DNA of 64,000 bases from the NCBI RefSeq assembly GCF_051304405.1, contig NZ_JBPPGG010000002.1, forward strand, positions 1 through 64,000. Reading direction: 5' to 3'. Each line of letters begins with the position of its first letter. Position 1 is the first letter of the stretch. This DNA is from Pedomonas sp051304405 (GTDB taxonomy: Bacteria; Pseudomonadota; Alphaproteobacteria; Sphingomonadales; Sphingomonadaceae). Shown here piece after piece: positions 23,989 to 32,959 of the stretch. The notes under the pieces are model-generated. The model did not search any database, had not been told where the DNA came from, and saw only the letters and a program-made list of their open reading frames with translations. Both the position numbers and the translations under genes were made by a program.

Positions 23989-26106
23989 ATGGCGCAGGCG
24001 CAAAAGGCTCTGGCTCGGGAAGTCCATAATCCGGCCGTCTCGGTGGATTGGGAACGGGTGGCCTACCTCCTGCATGTCTCGCGCCAGATGGACGAGGTGG
24101 AGGAGACCCGGCTGGTCCCGGAGAAGCAGGTGCTTTACCAATTCTCCGCCCGCGGCCATGACCTGGCCCAGATCCTGCTCGGCAGCCAGCTGACCCACCG
24201 TCACGACGCGGTGTGCGGCTATTACCGGTCCCGCCCGGCTCTGCTCGCCATCGGCGTGCCGCTGGAGGAGGCGCTGGCCGGTCCGCTGGCCCGCGACGGC
24301 GGCTACAGCAGCGGGCGGGATATCGGGGTCGTCTTCAACTATCCCAACCCCAACGGCCCCAGCGCGCTGCCGATGTGCGGCGGCGTCGGTACCCAATACA
24401 CCCCGTCGACCGGCTGGGCGCAGGCCATCGAGTACCGCCGCACGGTGCTGGGCGAGACGGACTATGAGGGAGCCATCGCCGTGGCGCTGGGCGGCGACGG
24501 CTCGGTTGCGTCCAACGGCTTCTGGTCCGCGCTCACCATCGCCACCACGCAGAAGCTGCCGGTGCTGTTCTACATCGAGGACAACGGCTTCGGCATTTCC
24601 GTCCGCTCCCATGTGCAGACGCCGGGCGGCAACATCGCCGCGAACCTCGCCTCCTTCGGTGGCCTGAAAATTCTGGAGGGCGACGGCACGGACCCGGAGG
24701 AGGCCGCCCGCCTCACCGAGGAAGCGGTGCGCTTCGTGCGCGAGGAACGCGCGCCCCTGCTGCTCCGCCTGCGCGTGCCGCGCCTGTGCGGCCACTCGGC
24801 GCAGGACACGCAAGGCTATAAGTCGGAGGCGGAAATCGCCGCGGAAAAGGCCCGCGATCCGCTGCCCCGGCTCCAGAATTTTCTTGTGCCGGCCGTGTTC
24901 ACGGCGGACGCGTGGGACGCCATCCGGCAGCGTGCCGCCGACGATGTGGCGGCGGCGCTCGAGCGCGCCCTTGCCCGTCCGCAGCCGGACCCGTCCACGC
25001 TCACCCGCCACGTGTTCAGCGAAGCCGCCAGCCATGGCGTCCAGGCCGTGCAGACCAAGGGCGGGCTGGCGGCCGAAGGCCATGTGCTCCCCAAAGGCAG
25101 CGCCACGCCCCGGCCGTCCGGGCCGCGCATCAACATGGCCGCCGCCATCCGCCGCACGCTGGAGCATGAGCTTGCCGTCAATCCCCGGATGGTGCTGTTC
25201 GGCGAGGACGTGGGCCCCAAGGGCGGCGTCCACTCGGTCAGCCAGGGGCTGCAGGCCCGGTTTGGCGAAGCGCGGGTGTTCGACACCAGCCTGTCGGAGG
25301 AAGGCATCATCGGCCGGGCCGTCGGCATGGCGCTGGCGGGGCTGATGCCGGTGCCGGAAATCCAGTTCCGCAAATATGCCGACCCCGCTGTCGAACAGCT
25401 CAACGATTGCGGCACCATTCGCTGGCGCACCCGCAACCGCTTCGCCGCGCCCATGGTCGTGCGGATGCCCGGCGGTTTCTTCAAGTGCGGCGACCCGTGG
25501 CACAGCCAGACCAACGAGGTGCAGTTCGTCCATGCCATCGGCTGGCACGTGGCGGTGCCCTCAAACGCGGAGGATGCGGTCGGCCTTCTGCGCGCCGCCC
25601 TGCGCGGCAACGATCCGGTCATCTTCTTCGAGCACCGCGCCATGCTGGACCACGGCTGGGCGCGCCGCCCCTATCCGGGCGACGACTATGTTCTGCCTTT
25701 CGGCAAGGCAAGGACCGTGCGCGAGGGGCGGGACATCACGGTGGTCACCTGGGGCGCGATGGTCGAGCGCTGCGAGCAGGCGGCGGACCTGGCGGCGAAG
25801 GAGTCGGGCCGCAGCGTGGAGGTGATCGACCTTCGCACCCTCAGCCCCTGGGACAGCGAGGCGGTGCTGGAGTCCGTCCGCCGCACCCACCGCTGCCTCG
25901 TGGTGCACGAGGACAACGGCACCGCCGGGTTCGGTGCGGAGATCCTCGCCGTGGTGGGGCGGGAGTGCTTCCTCGATCTGGACGCGCCGCTGGAGCGGTT
26001 GACGATGCCGGACATTCCGAGCCCGCACAATCCGATCCTCCTCGAAGCCGCCGTGCCGAGCCCGGAGCGCATCGCGGCCAGGATCGACGAGATGGTGCGT
26101 TTCTGA
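23989..26106 (+). CDS. 2-oxo acid dehydrogenase E1, alpha and beta subunits fused
   Basis: The ATG at 23989 has GGAGGGGAGG upstream. The 705-residue chain joins an alpha-type half (~1-360), with the thiamine motif GGDGSVASNG at ~168 ending in EDNGFGIS, to a beta-type half (~378-705) starting INMAAAIRRTLEHE and containing FGEDVGPKGGVH, PEIQFRKYADPA and VIDLRTLSPWD. Such fusions decarboxylate branched-chain 2-oxo acids, pyruvate or acetoin. With the following E2, divergent Lrp gene and nearby leucine dehydrogenase, a branched-chain oxo acid complex is favoured. No E3 gene is present, so a shared lipoamide dehydrogenase is expected. Confidence 0.88.
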   Translation: MAQAQKALAREVHNPAVSVDWERVAYLLHVSRQMDEVEETRLVPEKQVLYQFSARGHDLAQILLGSQLTHRHDAVCGYYRSRPALLAIGVPLEEALAGPLARDGGYSSGRDIGVVFNYPNPNGPSALPMCGGVGTQYTPSTGWAQAIEYRRTVLGETDYEGAIAVALGGDGSVASNGFWSALTIATTQKLPVLFYIEDNGFGISVRSHVQTPGGNIAANLASFGGLKILEGDGTDPEEAARLTEEAVRFVREERAPLLLRLRVPRLCGHSAQDTQGYKSEAEIAAEKARDPLPRLQNFLVPAVFTADAWDAIRQRAADDVAAALERALARPQPDPSTLTRHVFSEAASHGVQAVQTKGGLAAEGHVLPKGSATPRPSGPRINMAAAIRRTLEHELAVNPRMVLFGEDVGPKGGVHSVSQGLQARFGEARVFDTSLSEEGIIGRAVGMALAGLMPVPEIQFRKYADPAVEQLNDCGTIRWRTRNRFAAPMVVRMPGGFFKCGDPWHSQTNEVQFVHAIGWHVAVPSNAEDAVGLLRAALRGNDPVIFFEHRAMLDHGWARRPYPGDDYVLPFGKARTVREGRDITVVTWGAMVERCEQAADLAAKESGRSVEVIDLRTLSPWDSEAVLESVRRTHRCLVVHEDNGTAGFGAEILAVVGRECFLDLDAPLERLTMPDIPSPHNPILLEAAVPSPERIAARIDEMVRF

Positions 26107-26132
26107 GGGACTGGGTGGGGGAGAACGACATC

Positions 26133-27443
26133 ATGTCTGGAACCAGCACGGAAATCCTTGCGCCCTCCGACCAGCCGGACGGCACGCGCATGACGCTGAT
26201 CCGCTGGCTGAAAGGCGCCGGCGACGCAGTTGCGCAAGACGAGCCCATTGCGGAGCTTGAGACCGACAAGGTGACGCTGGAGGTGGTGGCACCTACCGCC
26301 GGTGTGCTCTCGGAGATCTCGGTGCAGGCGGGCGCGGCGGTGGGCTCCGGCCAGCGCCTCGGCCTCATCCGCATCGTCGGCATCGACACCCGCGTCGAAA
26401 CCCATGCGGGCGAGGATGCGGGCGCGGCGGACATGGACGTGCCCGCTGCCGATGATCCCGCCCGCCTGGAGGAGTCCGGCACGGCCTACGGCGAGGCGGG
26501 CGAGACCCGCCTCAGCCCTTCGGTGCGCCGTCTGGTGCGGCAGCACCAGCTCAATCCGGCGCTGATCCCCGGCACCGGCCGGGGCGGCCGCATCACGCGG
26601 GAGGATGTGCTCGCCTTCCTCGACCGCCAGCCGAAAGCCGCGCCGGAGGATACCGCGTTCCGGCAGGCGGCCTCCGCGCAGAGCGCGTTCACGGCAGCCC
26701 CCAGTGGTGCGGCCCCCAGTGGTGCGCCGGTTTCCGCCACGCCGGGAGGAAGCACCATCATTCCCCACGATTCCATGCGCCGCGCCATTGCCGAGCACAT
26801 GGTCCGCTCCGTCGCCACCGCGCCGCATGTGACGGCCCTGTTCGAGGTGGACCTGACCCGGGTGCTGGCGGACCGGGCACGGCGGCGCGCGGAATTCCAG
26901 CAGCAGGGGGTGGACCTGACGTTCACCGCCTATTTCATCGCGGCCTCCGTCGCTGCCATGCGCGCGGTCCCTCAGGTGAACAGTCGCTTCCACGACCACG
27001 GGCTGGAGATTTTCTCCGACATCAACATCGGCATCGGCACGGCGCTGGAGGACAAGGGGTTGATCGTGCCCGTCGTTCACAAGGCGCAGGATCTGAGCCT
27101 GCTCGGCATTGCCCGGCGGCTCGAGGACATCAAGCAGCGCGCCCGCGCGAACGGCCTCAAGCCCGCCGATGTGCAGGGCGGCACCTTCACCATTTCGAAC
27201 CACGGCACCAGCGGCAGCCTGATCGCCGCGCCCATCATCATCAACCAGCCCCAGTCCGCCATTCTGGGCATCGGCAAGCTGGAAAAGCGGGTTGTGGTCC
27301 GCGAGATCGACGGCTCGGACGCCATGGTCATCCGGCCCATGGCCTATGTCTCGCTCACCATCGACCACCGCGTGATCGACGGTTTCCAGACCAACAAGTG
27401 GCTCTCGACGTTCGTGCACACGCTTGAGAACTGGACTGAATGA
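26133..27443 (+). CDS. 2-oxo acid dehydrogenase E2, dihydrolipoyl acyltransferase
   Basis: The 436-residue core of the complex begins 26 bases after E1. A lipoyl domain carries the lipoylated Lys46 in ETDKVTLEV. A peripheral subunit-binding domain (RLSPSVRRLVRQHQL then IPGTGRGGRITREDVL) follows an acidic linker. After an Ala/Pro/Ser linker with a repeated short unit (APSGAAPSGAPV), the catalytic domain ends with IDHRVIDG, with His412 and Asp416 as active-site residues. It transfers the acyl group from E1 to CoA. It forms an operon with E1. Confidence 0.92.
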   Translation: MSGTSTEILAPSDQPDGTRMTLIRWLKGAGDAVAQDEPIAELETDKVTLEVVAPTAGVLSEISVQAGAAVGSGQRLGLIRIVGIDTRVETHAGEDAGAADMDVPAADDPARLEESGTAYGEAGETRLSPSVRRLVRQHQLNPALIPGTGRGGRITREDVLAFLDRQPKAAPEDTAFRQAASAQSAFTAAPSGAAPSGAPVSATPGGSTIIPHDSMRRAIAEHMVRSVATAPHVTALFEVDLTRVLADRARRRAEFQQQGVDLTFTAYFIAASVAAMRAVPQVNSRFHDHGLEIFSDINIGIGTALEDKGLIVPVVHKAQDLSLLGIARRLEDIKQRARANGLKPADVQGGTFTISNHGTSGSLIAAPIIINQPQSAILGIGKLEKRVVVREIDGSDAMVIRPMAYVSLTIDHRVIDGFQTNKWLSTFVHTLENWTE

Positions 27444-27517
27444 TCTTGCCAGGTTCGGGGGCTGACTCTCCGCCGCGTGCGAAAGGTCGGGCGTTGTGCC
27501 CGCGAGGTAACGGGGCG

Positions 27518-27994
27518 TCAGCTCTCATTGAGGATCGGCAGGCTGTAGGACTGTTTGACTTCCGTCAGCACCATGGACGAGCGGATTTCGGAAATGCCCG
27601 GCAGCTTGGAGAGGTGGTTGTAGAAGAACCGCTCGTAGGCCTTGATGTCGCGGGTGACGATGCGGAGGATGAAGTCCACCTCGCCCAGCAGGACGTGGCA
27701 GTCCTGAACTTCGGGAAAGCGCTGCACGGCTTCGGTGAATTCGGCAATCTGGGCGCGGCCCTGCGCGGTCAGCTTCACCTGCACGAACACCATGGCGTCG
27801 AACCCCATCACCTCACGGTCAAGGATGGCGACGCGCCGCTTGATGGCCCCTGCCTTTTCAAGGCGTTGGATGCGCCGCCAGCACGGGGCGTGGGACAGGC
27901 CCACATGGTCTGCGATCTGCGCAACCGACAGGCTGCCGTCCTCCTGCATGATGTGCAGAATGCGCCTGTCGATGGGGTCCAGCTTGTCGAGCAT
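27518..27994 (-). CDS. Lrp/AsnC-family regulator divergent from leucine dehydrogenase
   Basis: Taken from ATG 27994 (an in-frame start at 28066 lies in the operator region), the protein has 158 residues. It has a winged helix-turn-helix (RRILHIMQEDGSLSVAQIADHV then GLSHAPCWRRIQRLEKAG) and a RAM domain (VQDCHVLLGEVDFILRIVTRDI). The classical Lrp spacing and the palindromes in the divergent gap suggest that it controls the leucine dehydrogenase gene and itself. Confidence 0.9.
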   Translation of the reverse strand: MLDKLDPIDRRILHIMQEDGSLSVAQIADHVGLSHAPCWRRIQRLEKAGAIKRRVAILDREVMGFDAMVFVQVKLTAQGRAQIAEFTEAVQRFPEVQDCHVLLGEVDFILRIVTRDIKAYERFFYNHLSKLPGISEIRSSMVLTEVKQSYSLPILNES

Positions 27995-28039
27995 ATAATC
28001 TTCTTTTTCTTGCTTCGAAGTGAAGAAAATATGCTTTTT

Positions 28040-28061
28040 ATGTCTGTTCGACAACAGACAT
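28040..28061. promoter_or_regulatory. 22-bp palindromic operator candidate
   Basis: ATGTCTGT and ACAGACAT are perfect inverted arms around TCGACA, in the gap between the third Lrp gene and the leucine dehydrogenase gene. A looser palindrome around CTTCGAAG lies at about 28005-28030. Lrp/AsnC proteins bind such dyads, so this is the probable Lrp site. Confidence 0.6.
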
Positions 28062-28192
28062 CGCAATGGAATTCAGCGCTGCCCGGCCTTATTATAGCGC
28101 CACTGGAAGGCCGGGCGGCACCTTGAAAAGCGTCGGGGAGGGCGCTGTGCCGCCCGGACCCCAGTCTCAAAAAAGCTTCATGGAGTGTGTCA

Positions 28193-29269
28193 ATGACGGT
28201 CTTCTCCGCCGCGGATTTCAGCGATCACGAACAGGTGGTGTTTGTTCGGGACGCTGAGACGGGTCTCAAGGCGATTATCGCTCTTCACTCGACCGCACTT
28301 GGTCCGGCTGCCGGTGGCTGCCGGATGTGGCGCTATGCCAGCGAGGAGGAGGCCCTTCGCGACGCGCTTCGTCTGTCCCGGGGCATGTCCCTGAAGAACG
28401 CCATGGCCGATCTGGCGCTGGGCGGCGGCAAGTCGGTGATCATGGCGCCGGAGGGTAGCTATGATCGCCCGGCGCTGCTGCGCGCCTTTGGCCGCGCGGT
28501 GAACAGCCTGGGCGGCCGCTACATCACCGCCGAGGACGTGGGCACGAGCGTTGCCGACATGCTGGTCATTCGCCAGGAGACCGCCCATGTGAGCGGCCTC
28601 AACTCCGAGCCCGGCAAGGGCGGCGACCCCAGCCCCTACACGGCGCTCGGCGTCTATTCCGGCATCAAGGCCTCCGTGCGCCACAAGCTGGGCAAGGACT
28701 CGCTTGCGGGCCTGACCATTGCCGTGCAGGGCCTCGGCAATGTGGGCCGTCACCTGTGCACCATGCTGCACCGGGACGGGGCCAAACTGATCGTGACCGA
28801 CATCGCGCAGGACCGGGTCAAGTCGGCGGTTGACGCCTGGGGCGCGAAGGCGGTGGGTCTGGATGAAATTCTCTCGGTGGAAGCGGACGTGCTGGCGCCC
28901 TGCGCGCTGGGCGCGGTGCTGAACGCCCAGACCATCGACACGCTGAACGTGCCGGTGGTGGCGGGCGCTGCCAACAATCAGCTGGCCACCGCCGAGGACG
29001 GCGAGCGTCTGCGCCAGCGCGGCATCCTCTATGCGCCGGACTACGTGATCAACGCGGGCGGCATCATTGCGGTGTCGCACGAAATTCTGAACCAGTTCGA
29101 CGAGCCGACGGTCATCGCCAAGGTCGAGGCAATCGGTGCGCGGCTGGCCGGCATCTTCTCTCAGGCCGACAAGGAAGGGCAGTCCACCGCTGCGGTGGCC
29201 GACCGCCTTGCCGAGGAGAAGATCGCGGCGGCTCGCAAGAGCAGCACGGTGGCCTCCCGCGCCGCCTGA
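28193..29269 (+). CDS. Leu/Phe/Val dehydrogenase
   Basis: GGAG is spaced 7 bases before ATG 28193; a GTG two codons earlier is an alternative. The 358-residue enzyme deaminates amino acids to 2-oxo acids with NAD. The N-terminal half has LGPAAGGCRMWRY, LSRGMSLKNAMADLALGGGK with the catalytic Lys and a conserved EDVGTS. The C-terminal half has the Rossmann motif VQGLGNVGRHL and APCALGAVLN. Its 2-oxo acid products can feed the E1-E2 complex encoded just upstream, which makes this region a likely branched-chain amino acid breakdown unit. Confidence 0.9.
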   Translation: MTVFSAADFSDHEQVVFVRDAETGLKAIIALHSTALGPAAGGCRMWRYASEEEALRDALRLSRGMSLKNAMADLALGGGKSVIMAPEGSYDRPALLRAFGRAVNSLGGRYITAEDVGTSVADMLVIRQETAHVSGLNSEPGKGGDPSPYTALGVYSGIKASVRHKLGKDSLAGLTIAVQGLGNVGRHLCTMLHRDGAKLIVTDIAQDRVKSAVDAWGAKAVGLDEILSVEADVLAPCALGAVLNAQTIDTLNVPVVAGAANNQLATAEDGERLRQRGILYAPDYVINAGGIIAVSHEILNQFDEPTVIAKVEAIGARLAGIFSQADKEGQSTAAVADRLAEEKIAAARKSSTVASRAA

Positions 29270-29587
29270 TCGACTGACCCGTCCCGCGATCGGCGGCGGC
29301 TCCCAGCTGTCCAGGGGAAGCCGCAGAGCCGGGGATGACGAAGCGCCCATGCATCCTCTCCCGCCTTGCATGGGCGCGACGATCCAACCGAAGGGGAGCG
29401 CGGCCGCCGCGCTCCCCTTCGTGCATTCTGGCGCGGCGCCTGACCCCCTTCTTTTTTGCCGCCCGCGCGCTGGCCGGGTGCATCGGTCAAGCTGGTCGTG
29501 CGTTGATCGGGGAAAGGGCGGCCCGCGCCTCATGCAGCGGACCGGGCACGGGAGTACAGGACGGAGTAACAGGACGGAGTAGAGGAC
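29270..29587. other. intergenic region with two strong hairpins and a 13-bp tandem repeat
   Basis: CGCCCATGCA/TGCATGGGCG (29344-29376) and a 13-pair perfect stem (AAGGGGAGCGCGG/CCGCGCTCCCCTT, 29391-29419) lie after leucine dehydrogenase and probably end its mRNA, although neither has a T run. ACAGGACGGAGTA is repeated twice in tandem at 29556-29581, just ahead of the next gene, giving several ribosome-site-like GGAG sequences. No gene was found. Confidence 0.55.
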
Positions 29588-30010
29588 ATGGCCCAGCGTC
29601 CCGAAACGATGATCTCGTCCGACATGGTCTGTTTTGTCATCCTCAAGGCGCGGGAGTATTTCGGCAAGGACGTGGTCACCATCCCCGATCCGGCCTCCAA
29701 CGCCAGCGACGACGCCATGGCTTCGGTACTGGAGGATCATTCCGACGATCCCACCCAGATGCAGCTGGCCGAGTTCATTGACTCGCTCAACGACGACGAG
29801 AAGCTCGATCTGGTGGCGCTCGCCTGGCTGGGGCGCGGCGATGACACGGCCGACAACTGGGAGCGGCTGCGAACCGAGGCGCTGACCGCCCGCCACACCG
29901 CGACCACGGCCGAGTATCTTCTGGGTATGCCCATGCTTCCCGACTACCTGGAAGAGGGGCTGTCCCAGTTCGGCTTGTCGTGCACCGACTACGAGGCCGG
30001 GCGGCTTTAA
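29588..30010 (+). CDS. DUF3775-like protein (140 aa)
   Basis: The ATG is preceded by GAGGA. The protein is acidic and helical. It begins MAQRPETMISSDMVCFVILK, contains a Glu/Asp-rich middle (ASVLEDHSDDPTQMQLAEFI) and LVALAWLGRGDDTADNW, and ends EYLLGMPMLPDYLEEGLSQF. This is the pattern I associate with DUF3775, small proteins of unknown function in alphaproteobacteria. No catalytic motif is visible. Confidence 0.75.
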   Translation: MAQRPETMISSDMVCFVILKAREYFGKDVVTIPDPASNASDDAMASVLEDHSDDPTQMQLAEFIDSLNDDEKLDLVALAWLGRGDDTADNWERLRTEALTARHTATTAEYLLGMPMLPDYLEEGLSQFGLSCTDYEAGRL

Positions 30011-30155
30011 GCCTGGTGCCAGTTCAGCGGACGCTCCGGCAGGGTCTTGTCGCCGCGCCCCAGGGAACCACTGCCGGCCCTGAACGTTCCGCAGTGGAAC
30101 CGACTGCCGTGCCCAGGCGTGGCACCGCTGGACATGGCAAACCGGGGGGAGGACC

Positions 30156-30386
30156 ATGACAGTGGATGGCCACAGTTCCTTGCAGCCTTCGCAGCGTGCG
30201 CCCGCCGAAGAGAGCGAATTGCTCGATCTGGCGCATGCGCTTCTAGTGGTGGCGAGGGAGAAGCCTGACAGCGCGCTGCCGGAAGGCTTGAAGCTGGCGC
30301 TGGAGCGGGTCTGCCGTATGCGTCAGCCCAACCTGTCGGCAGAGCTGCTGGATCGCATCCGGCCGATCCTGCGCCAGATGAGCTGA
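30156..30386 (+). CDS. small hypothetical protein (76 aa)
   Basis: GGGGGAGG stands just before the ATG. The protein is soluble and probably all-helical (ESELLDLAHALLVVAREKPD then LKLALERVCRMRQPNLSAEL). It follows the DUF3775-like gene by about 145 bases on the same strand. No family was recognised. Its stop codon lies in the first of three short tandem repeats. Confidence 0.65.
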   Translation: MTVDGHSSLQPSQRAPAEESELLDLAHALLVVAREKPDSALPEGLKLALERVCRMRQPNLSAELLDRIRPILRQMS

Positions 30387-30426
30387 TCGGGGCCAGATGA
30401 GCTGATCGGGGGATGAGCTGATCGGG
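30377..30426. repeat. three tandem copies of GATGAGCTGATCGGG
   Basis: Copies start at 30377, 30396 and 30412. The first spans the stop codon of the 76-aa gene, so each copy reproduces an ATGAGCTGA start-stop. This looks like slippage or duplication of the gene end. Confidence 0.8.
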
Positions 30427-30644
30427 CGCCGATCCGGGGGATTATTCGTTCAGCGCAGAGCAGGCGGGGCGGCTCCTGAGAGCGCGTCCACGGCGGTTGC
30501 GCTGCGTTCCGGTTCATCCGCGCCACAAGGTTCACCGATACGGTACGCGCCGGGGAACGCCAGCTAAGTCAAAGCGTTTCGTTGATTATACGGTCCCGAT
30601 CGGAACGCCGGCACGGTGCCGGCCAGGCAAGGGGAGACCTGGAT

Positions 30645-30914
30645 ATGACGTGGCTGCTCATCATAATCATTGGCGGTATTCTCGGCTGGCTGGCCAGTAA
30701 GGTCATGGGCACGGACGCCCAGCAAGGCGTGATCCTCAACGTGGTCGTTGGCATCGTGGGTGCGCTTCTTGCAGGTCTGCTGCTCTCGCCATTGCTCGGG
30801 ATTCCCCCGATCACATCCGGTAATTTTTCCATCGGCGCCCTGCTGATCTCGTTTGTGGGCGCGATCATCCTGCTGGCAATCGTCAATTTCTTCCGCCGCG
30901 GCCGGGTACGCTAG
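30645..30914 (+). CDS. GlsB/YeaQ/YmgE-family small membrane protein
   Basis: GGGGAG precedes ATG 30645 (an in-frame ATG at 30582 lacks such a site). The 89-residue protein has three hydrophobic helices. It begins TWLLIIIIGGILGWLASKVM, continues GVILNVVVGIVGALLAGLLL and ends in IGALLISFVGAIILLAIVNF plus a basic tail. This is the transglycosylase-associated family, small inner-membrane proteins often linked to stress; the biochemical role is unknown. It is apparently monocistronic. Confidence 0.88.
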   Translation: MTWLLIIIIGGILGWLASKVMGTDAQQGVILNVVVGIVGALLAGLLLSPLLGIPPITSGNFSIGALLISFVGAIILLAIVNFFRRGRVR

Positions 30915-31281
30915 GTCTCCGGCCGCCCGGAGGCGAGCTTCCGGGCGTGGCCTGAAACGTTGCAACTGCCGCTGTCTGCCCCTGCCGGCCCACCGGCGCG
31001 GCGCAGGCGGCGGCTTCGTTTGTTTGTCTCCCGTGCCTTTTCCCCTGTGCCTTATCCATGGTTTGACAGGGGTCCGCCTGACCTCCCTTGGCCCCTCCCG
31101 CACACCTGCTGGCGGCCTGCGTTCCGCCGCGCCACGCCGGCGGTCCGGCGAGAAAACGAGGCGTTGCCGCAACTGCGGGCTGGCGAGGCGAGGCGGAACG
31201 CGGCTAGTCTTGCCCGGTCGAGGGAAGGTGGGCCTCACGGCACGTGCGGTCGGCCTTGCGCCCTGAGTTCGGGAGCAAGCC
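30915..31281. other. intergenic region without a gene
   Basis: A hairpin (GCCCGGA/TCCGGGC, near 30920-30945) follows the small membrane protein gene. The rest is GC-rich with no start and ribosome site. It should carry the promoter of the antiporter gene, but none could be picked out with confidence. Confidence 0.4.
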
Positions 31282-32943
31282 ATGGAAACCATTACTATTT
31301 CTCTTGTGCTGCTGCTGGCGGTCGTGATCAGTGGCATTCTGGCCCGCCTGTCTCCGATCCCGGTGCCCCTGCCGCTGGTGCAGATCGGCTTCGGTGCGCT
31401 CATCGCCGCAACGACCGGGGAGGCGGTCAGCCTCAACCCCGAGATCTTCTTCCTGCTGCTGTTGCCGCCGCTGCTGTTTCTCGATGGCTGGCGCATCCCC
31501 AAGGAGGAGTTGTTTCACGACAAGGGCACCATTCTGGAGCTGGCCTTCGGCCTTGTGATCTTCACCGTCGTCGGCATGGGGTTCTTCATCCACTGGATGA
31601 TCCCGACGATGCCGCTCCCGGTGGCCTTCGCGCTGGCCGCCATCCTGTCGCCGACCGACCCGATCGCGGTGTCGTCCATCGCCGCGCGCGTGCCGATCCC
31701 GAAGCGGATGATGCACATTCTGGAAGGCGAGTCCCTGCTGAACGACGCGTCCGGCCTTGTGTGCATGCGCTTCGCCGTGGCGGCGGCGCTGACAGGCGGG
31801 TTCTCGCTGATGACGGCTGCGGGCACGTTCCTGTGGCTGGCGCTGGGCGGTATCGCCATCGGCGTGGGTGTGACCTGGAGCATCACCTACGCCAAGGGGT
31901 GGATCACCCGCCGCATCGGCGAGGACACCGGCGCGCAGATCCTCATCAGCCTGCTCATTCCCTTCGGCGCCTACCTGGCGGCGGAGCATCTGCACGCCTC
32001 GGGCATTCTGGCGGCTGTGGCGGCGGGCATCACCATGAGCTACGCCGAGAGCGGCGGTCAGGCGCTGGCGACCACCCGGGTGCGCCGCACCGCCGTGTGG
32101 GATACGGTGCAGTTCACGGTCAACGGCATCATCTTCGTGCTGCTGGGCGAGCAGCTGCCCAAGATCGCCAGCAGCGCCGCCGAGGTGGTGCGCGCGACGG
32201 GCCGGGACGAAGTGGCGTGGCTGGCGGTCTATGTGGTGGCCACCAACTTCGCGCTGGCCGTGCTGCGGTTTGGCTGGGTGTGGGCCTCGCTGCGGTTCAC
32301 CATCTACCGGCGTCGCCTCAACGGCGGGCCGGGCGCGGTGGTCTTCTCCGCCCCCAGCTGGCGGCTGGTGGCCGCCATGTCGCTGGCGGGCGTGCGCGGC
32401 GCGATCACCCTGGCAGGCGTGATGACCCTGCCGCTGGTGATGCTCGACGGCTCACCGTTCCCGGCGCGGGACGTGGCGGTCTTTATCGCCGCTGGCGTGA
32501 TTATCGTCTCGCTGGCCGCGTCCAGCATCGGCCTGCCTTTCCTGCTCAAGGGCCTCAAGCTGCCGCCGGAGCCCTCTCACCACAAGGAGGAGGAGCGGGC
32601 GCGGGCATTGGCGGCGGAGGCGGCGATCAAGGCGATCGAGCTGCGCCAGCACGCCATGAGCGCCGGGCTCAGCGACGTGGACCGGTATGTGGACGTCGCC
32701 GCTCAGGTCATGGACATTTACCGCAAGCGCATCGACCGCATGCAGCGGACGGCCGAGACGGCCGAGCTGGCCGAGGAGGTGCGCAAGGCCGAACAGGTGG
32801 AGCGCGAGCTGCGCCTCGCGGGCCTGCGCGCGGAACGGGAGGAACTGTACCGCCTCGCGCGAAACCGGCTGGTCTCCGAGGAAATCATCCGCAAGCTGGT
32901 GCGCGACATCGATCTGGCGGAGACGCGCCTGCTCGCCGGCTAG
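31282..32943 (+). CDS. CPA1-family Na+/H+ antiporter with charged C-terminal tail
   Basis: The 553-residue protein has about twelve membrane segments over residues 1-430. Family landmarks are PTDPIAVSSIAARVPIPKR and LEGESLLNDASGLV, which hold the ion-binding Asp/Asn pair, and SLAGVRGAITLAGVMTLPL. The last ~120 residues are cytoplasmic, helical and highly charged (EERARALAAEAAIKAIELRQ, EEVRKAEQVERELRLAGLRA), probably a regulatory coiled coil. It exchanges Na+ or K+ for protons in pH and salt balance. GGGAGC lies upstream of the ATG. Confidence 0.9.
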   Translation: METITISLVLLLAVVISGILARLSPIPVPLPLVQIGFGALIAATTGEAVSLNPEIFFLLLLPPLLFLDGWRIPKEELFHDKGTILELAFGLVIFTVVGMGFFIHWMIPTMPLPVAFALAAILSPTDPIAVSSIAARVPIPKRMMHILEGESLLNDASGLVCMRFAVAAALTGGFSLMTAAGTFLWLALGGIAIGVGVTWSITYAKGWITRRIGEDTGAQILISLLIPFGAYLAAEHLHASGILAAVAAGITMSYAESGGQALATTRVRRTAVWDTVQFTVNGIIFVLLGEQLPKIASSAAEVVRATGRDEVAWLAVYVVATNFALAVLRFGWVWASLRFTIYRRRLNGGPGAVVFSAPSWRLVAAMSLAGVRGAITLAGVMTLPLVMLDGSPFPARDVAVFIAAGVIIVSLAASSIGLPFLLKGLKLPPEPSHHKEEERARALAAEAAIKAIELRQHAMSAGLSDVDRYVDVAAQVMDIYRKRIDRMQRTAETAELAEEVRKAEQVERELRLAGLRAEREELYRLARNRLVSEEIIRKLVRDIDLAETRLLAG

Positions 32944-32959
32944 GGGCGGGAAGGCAGGA

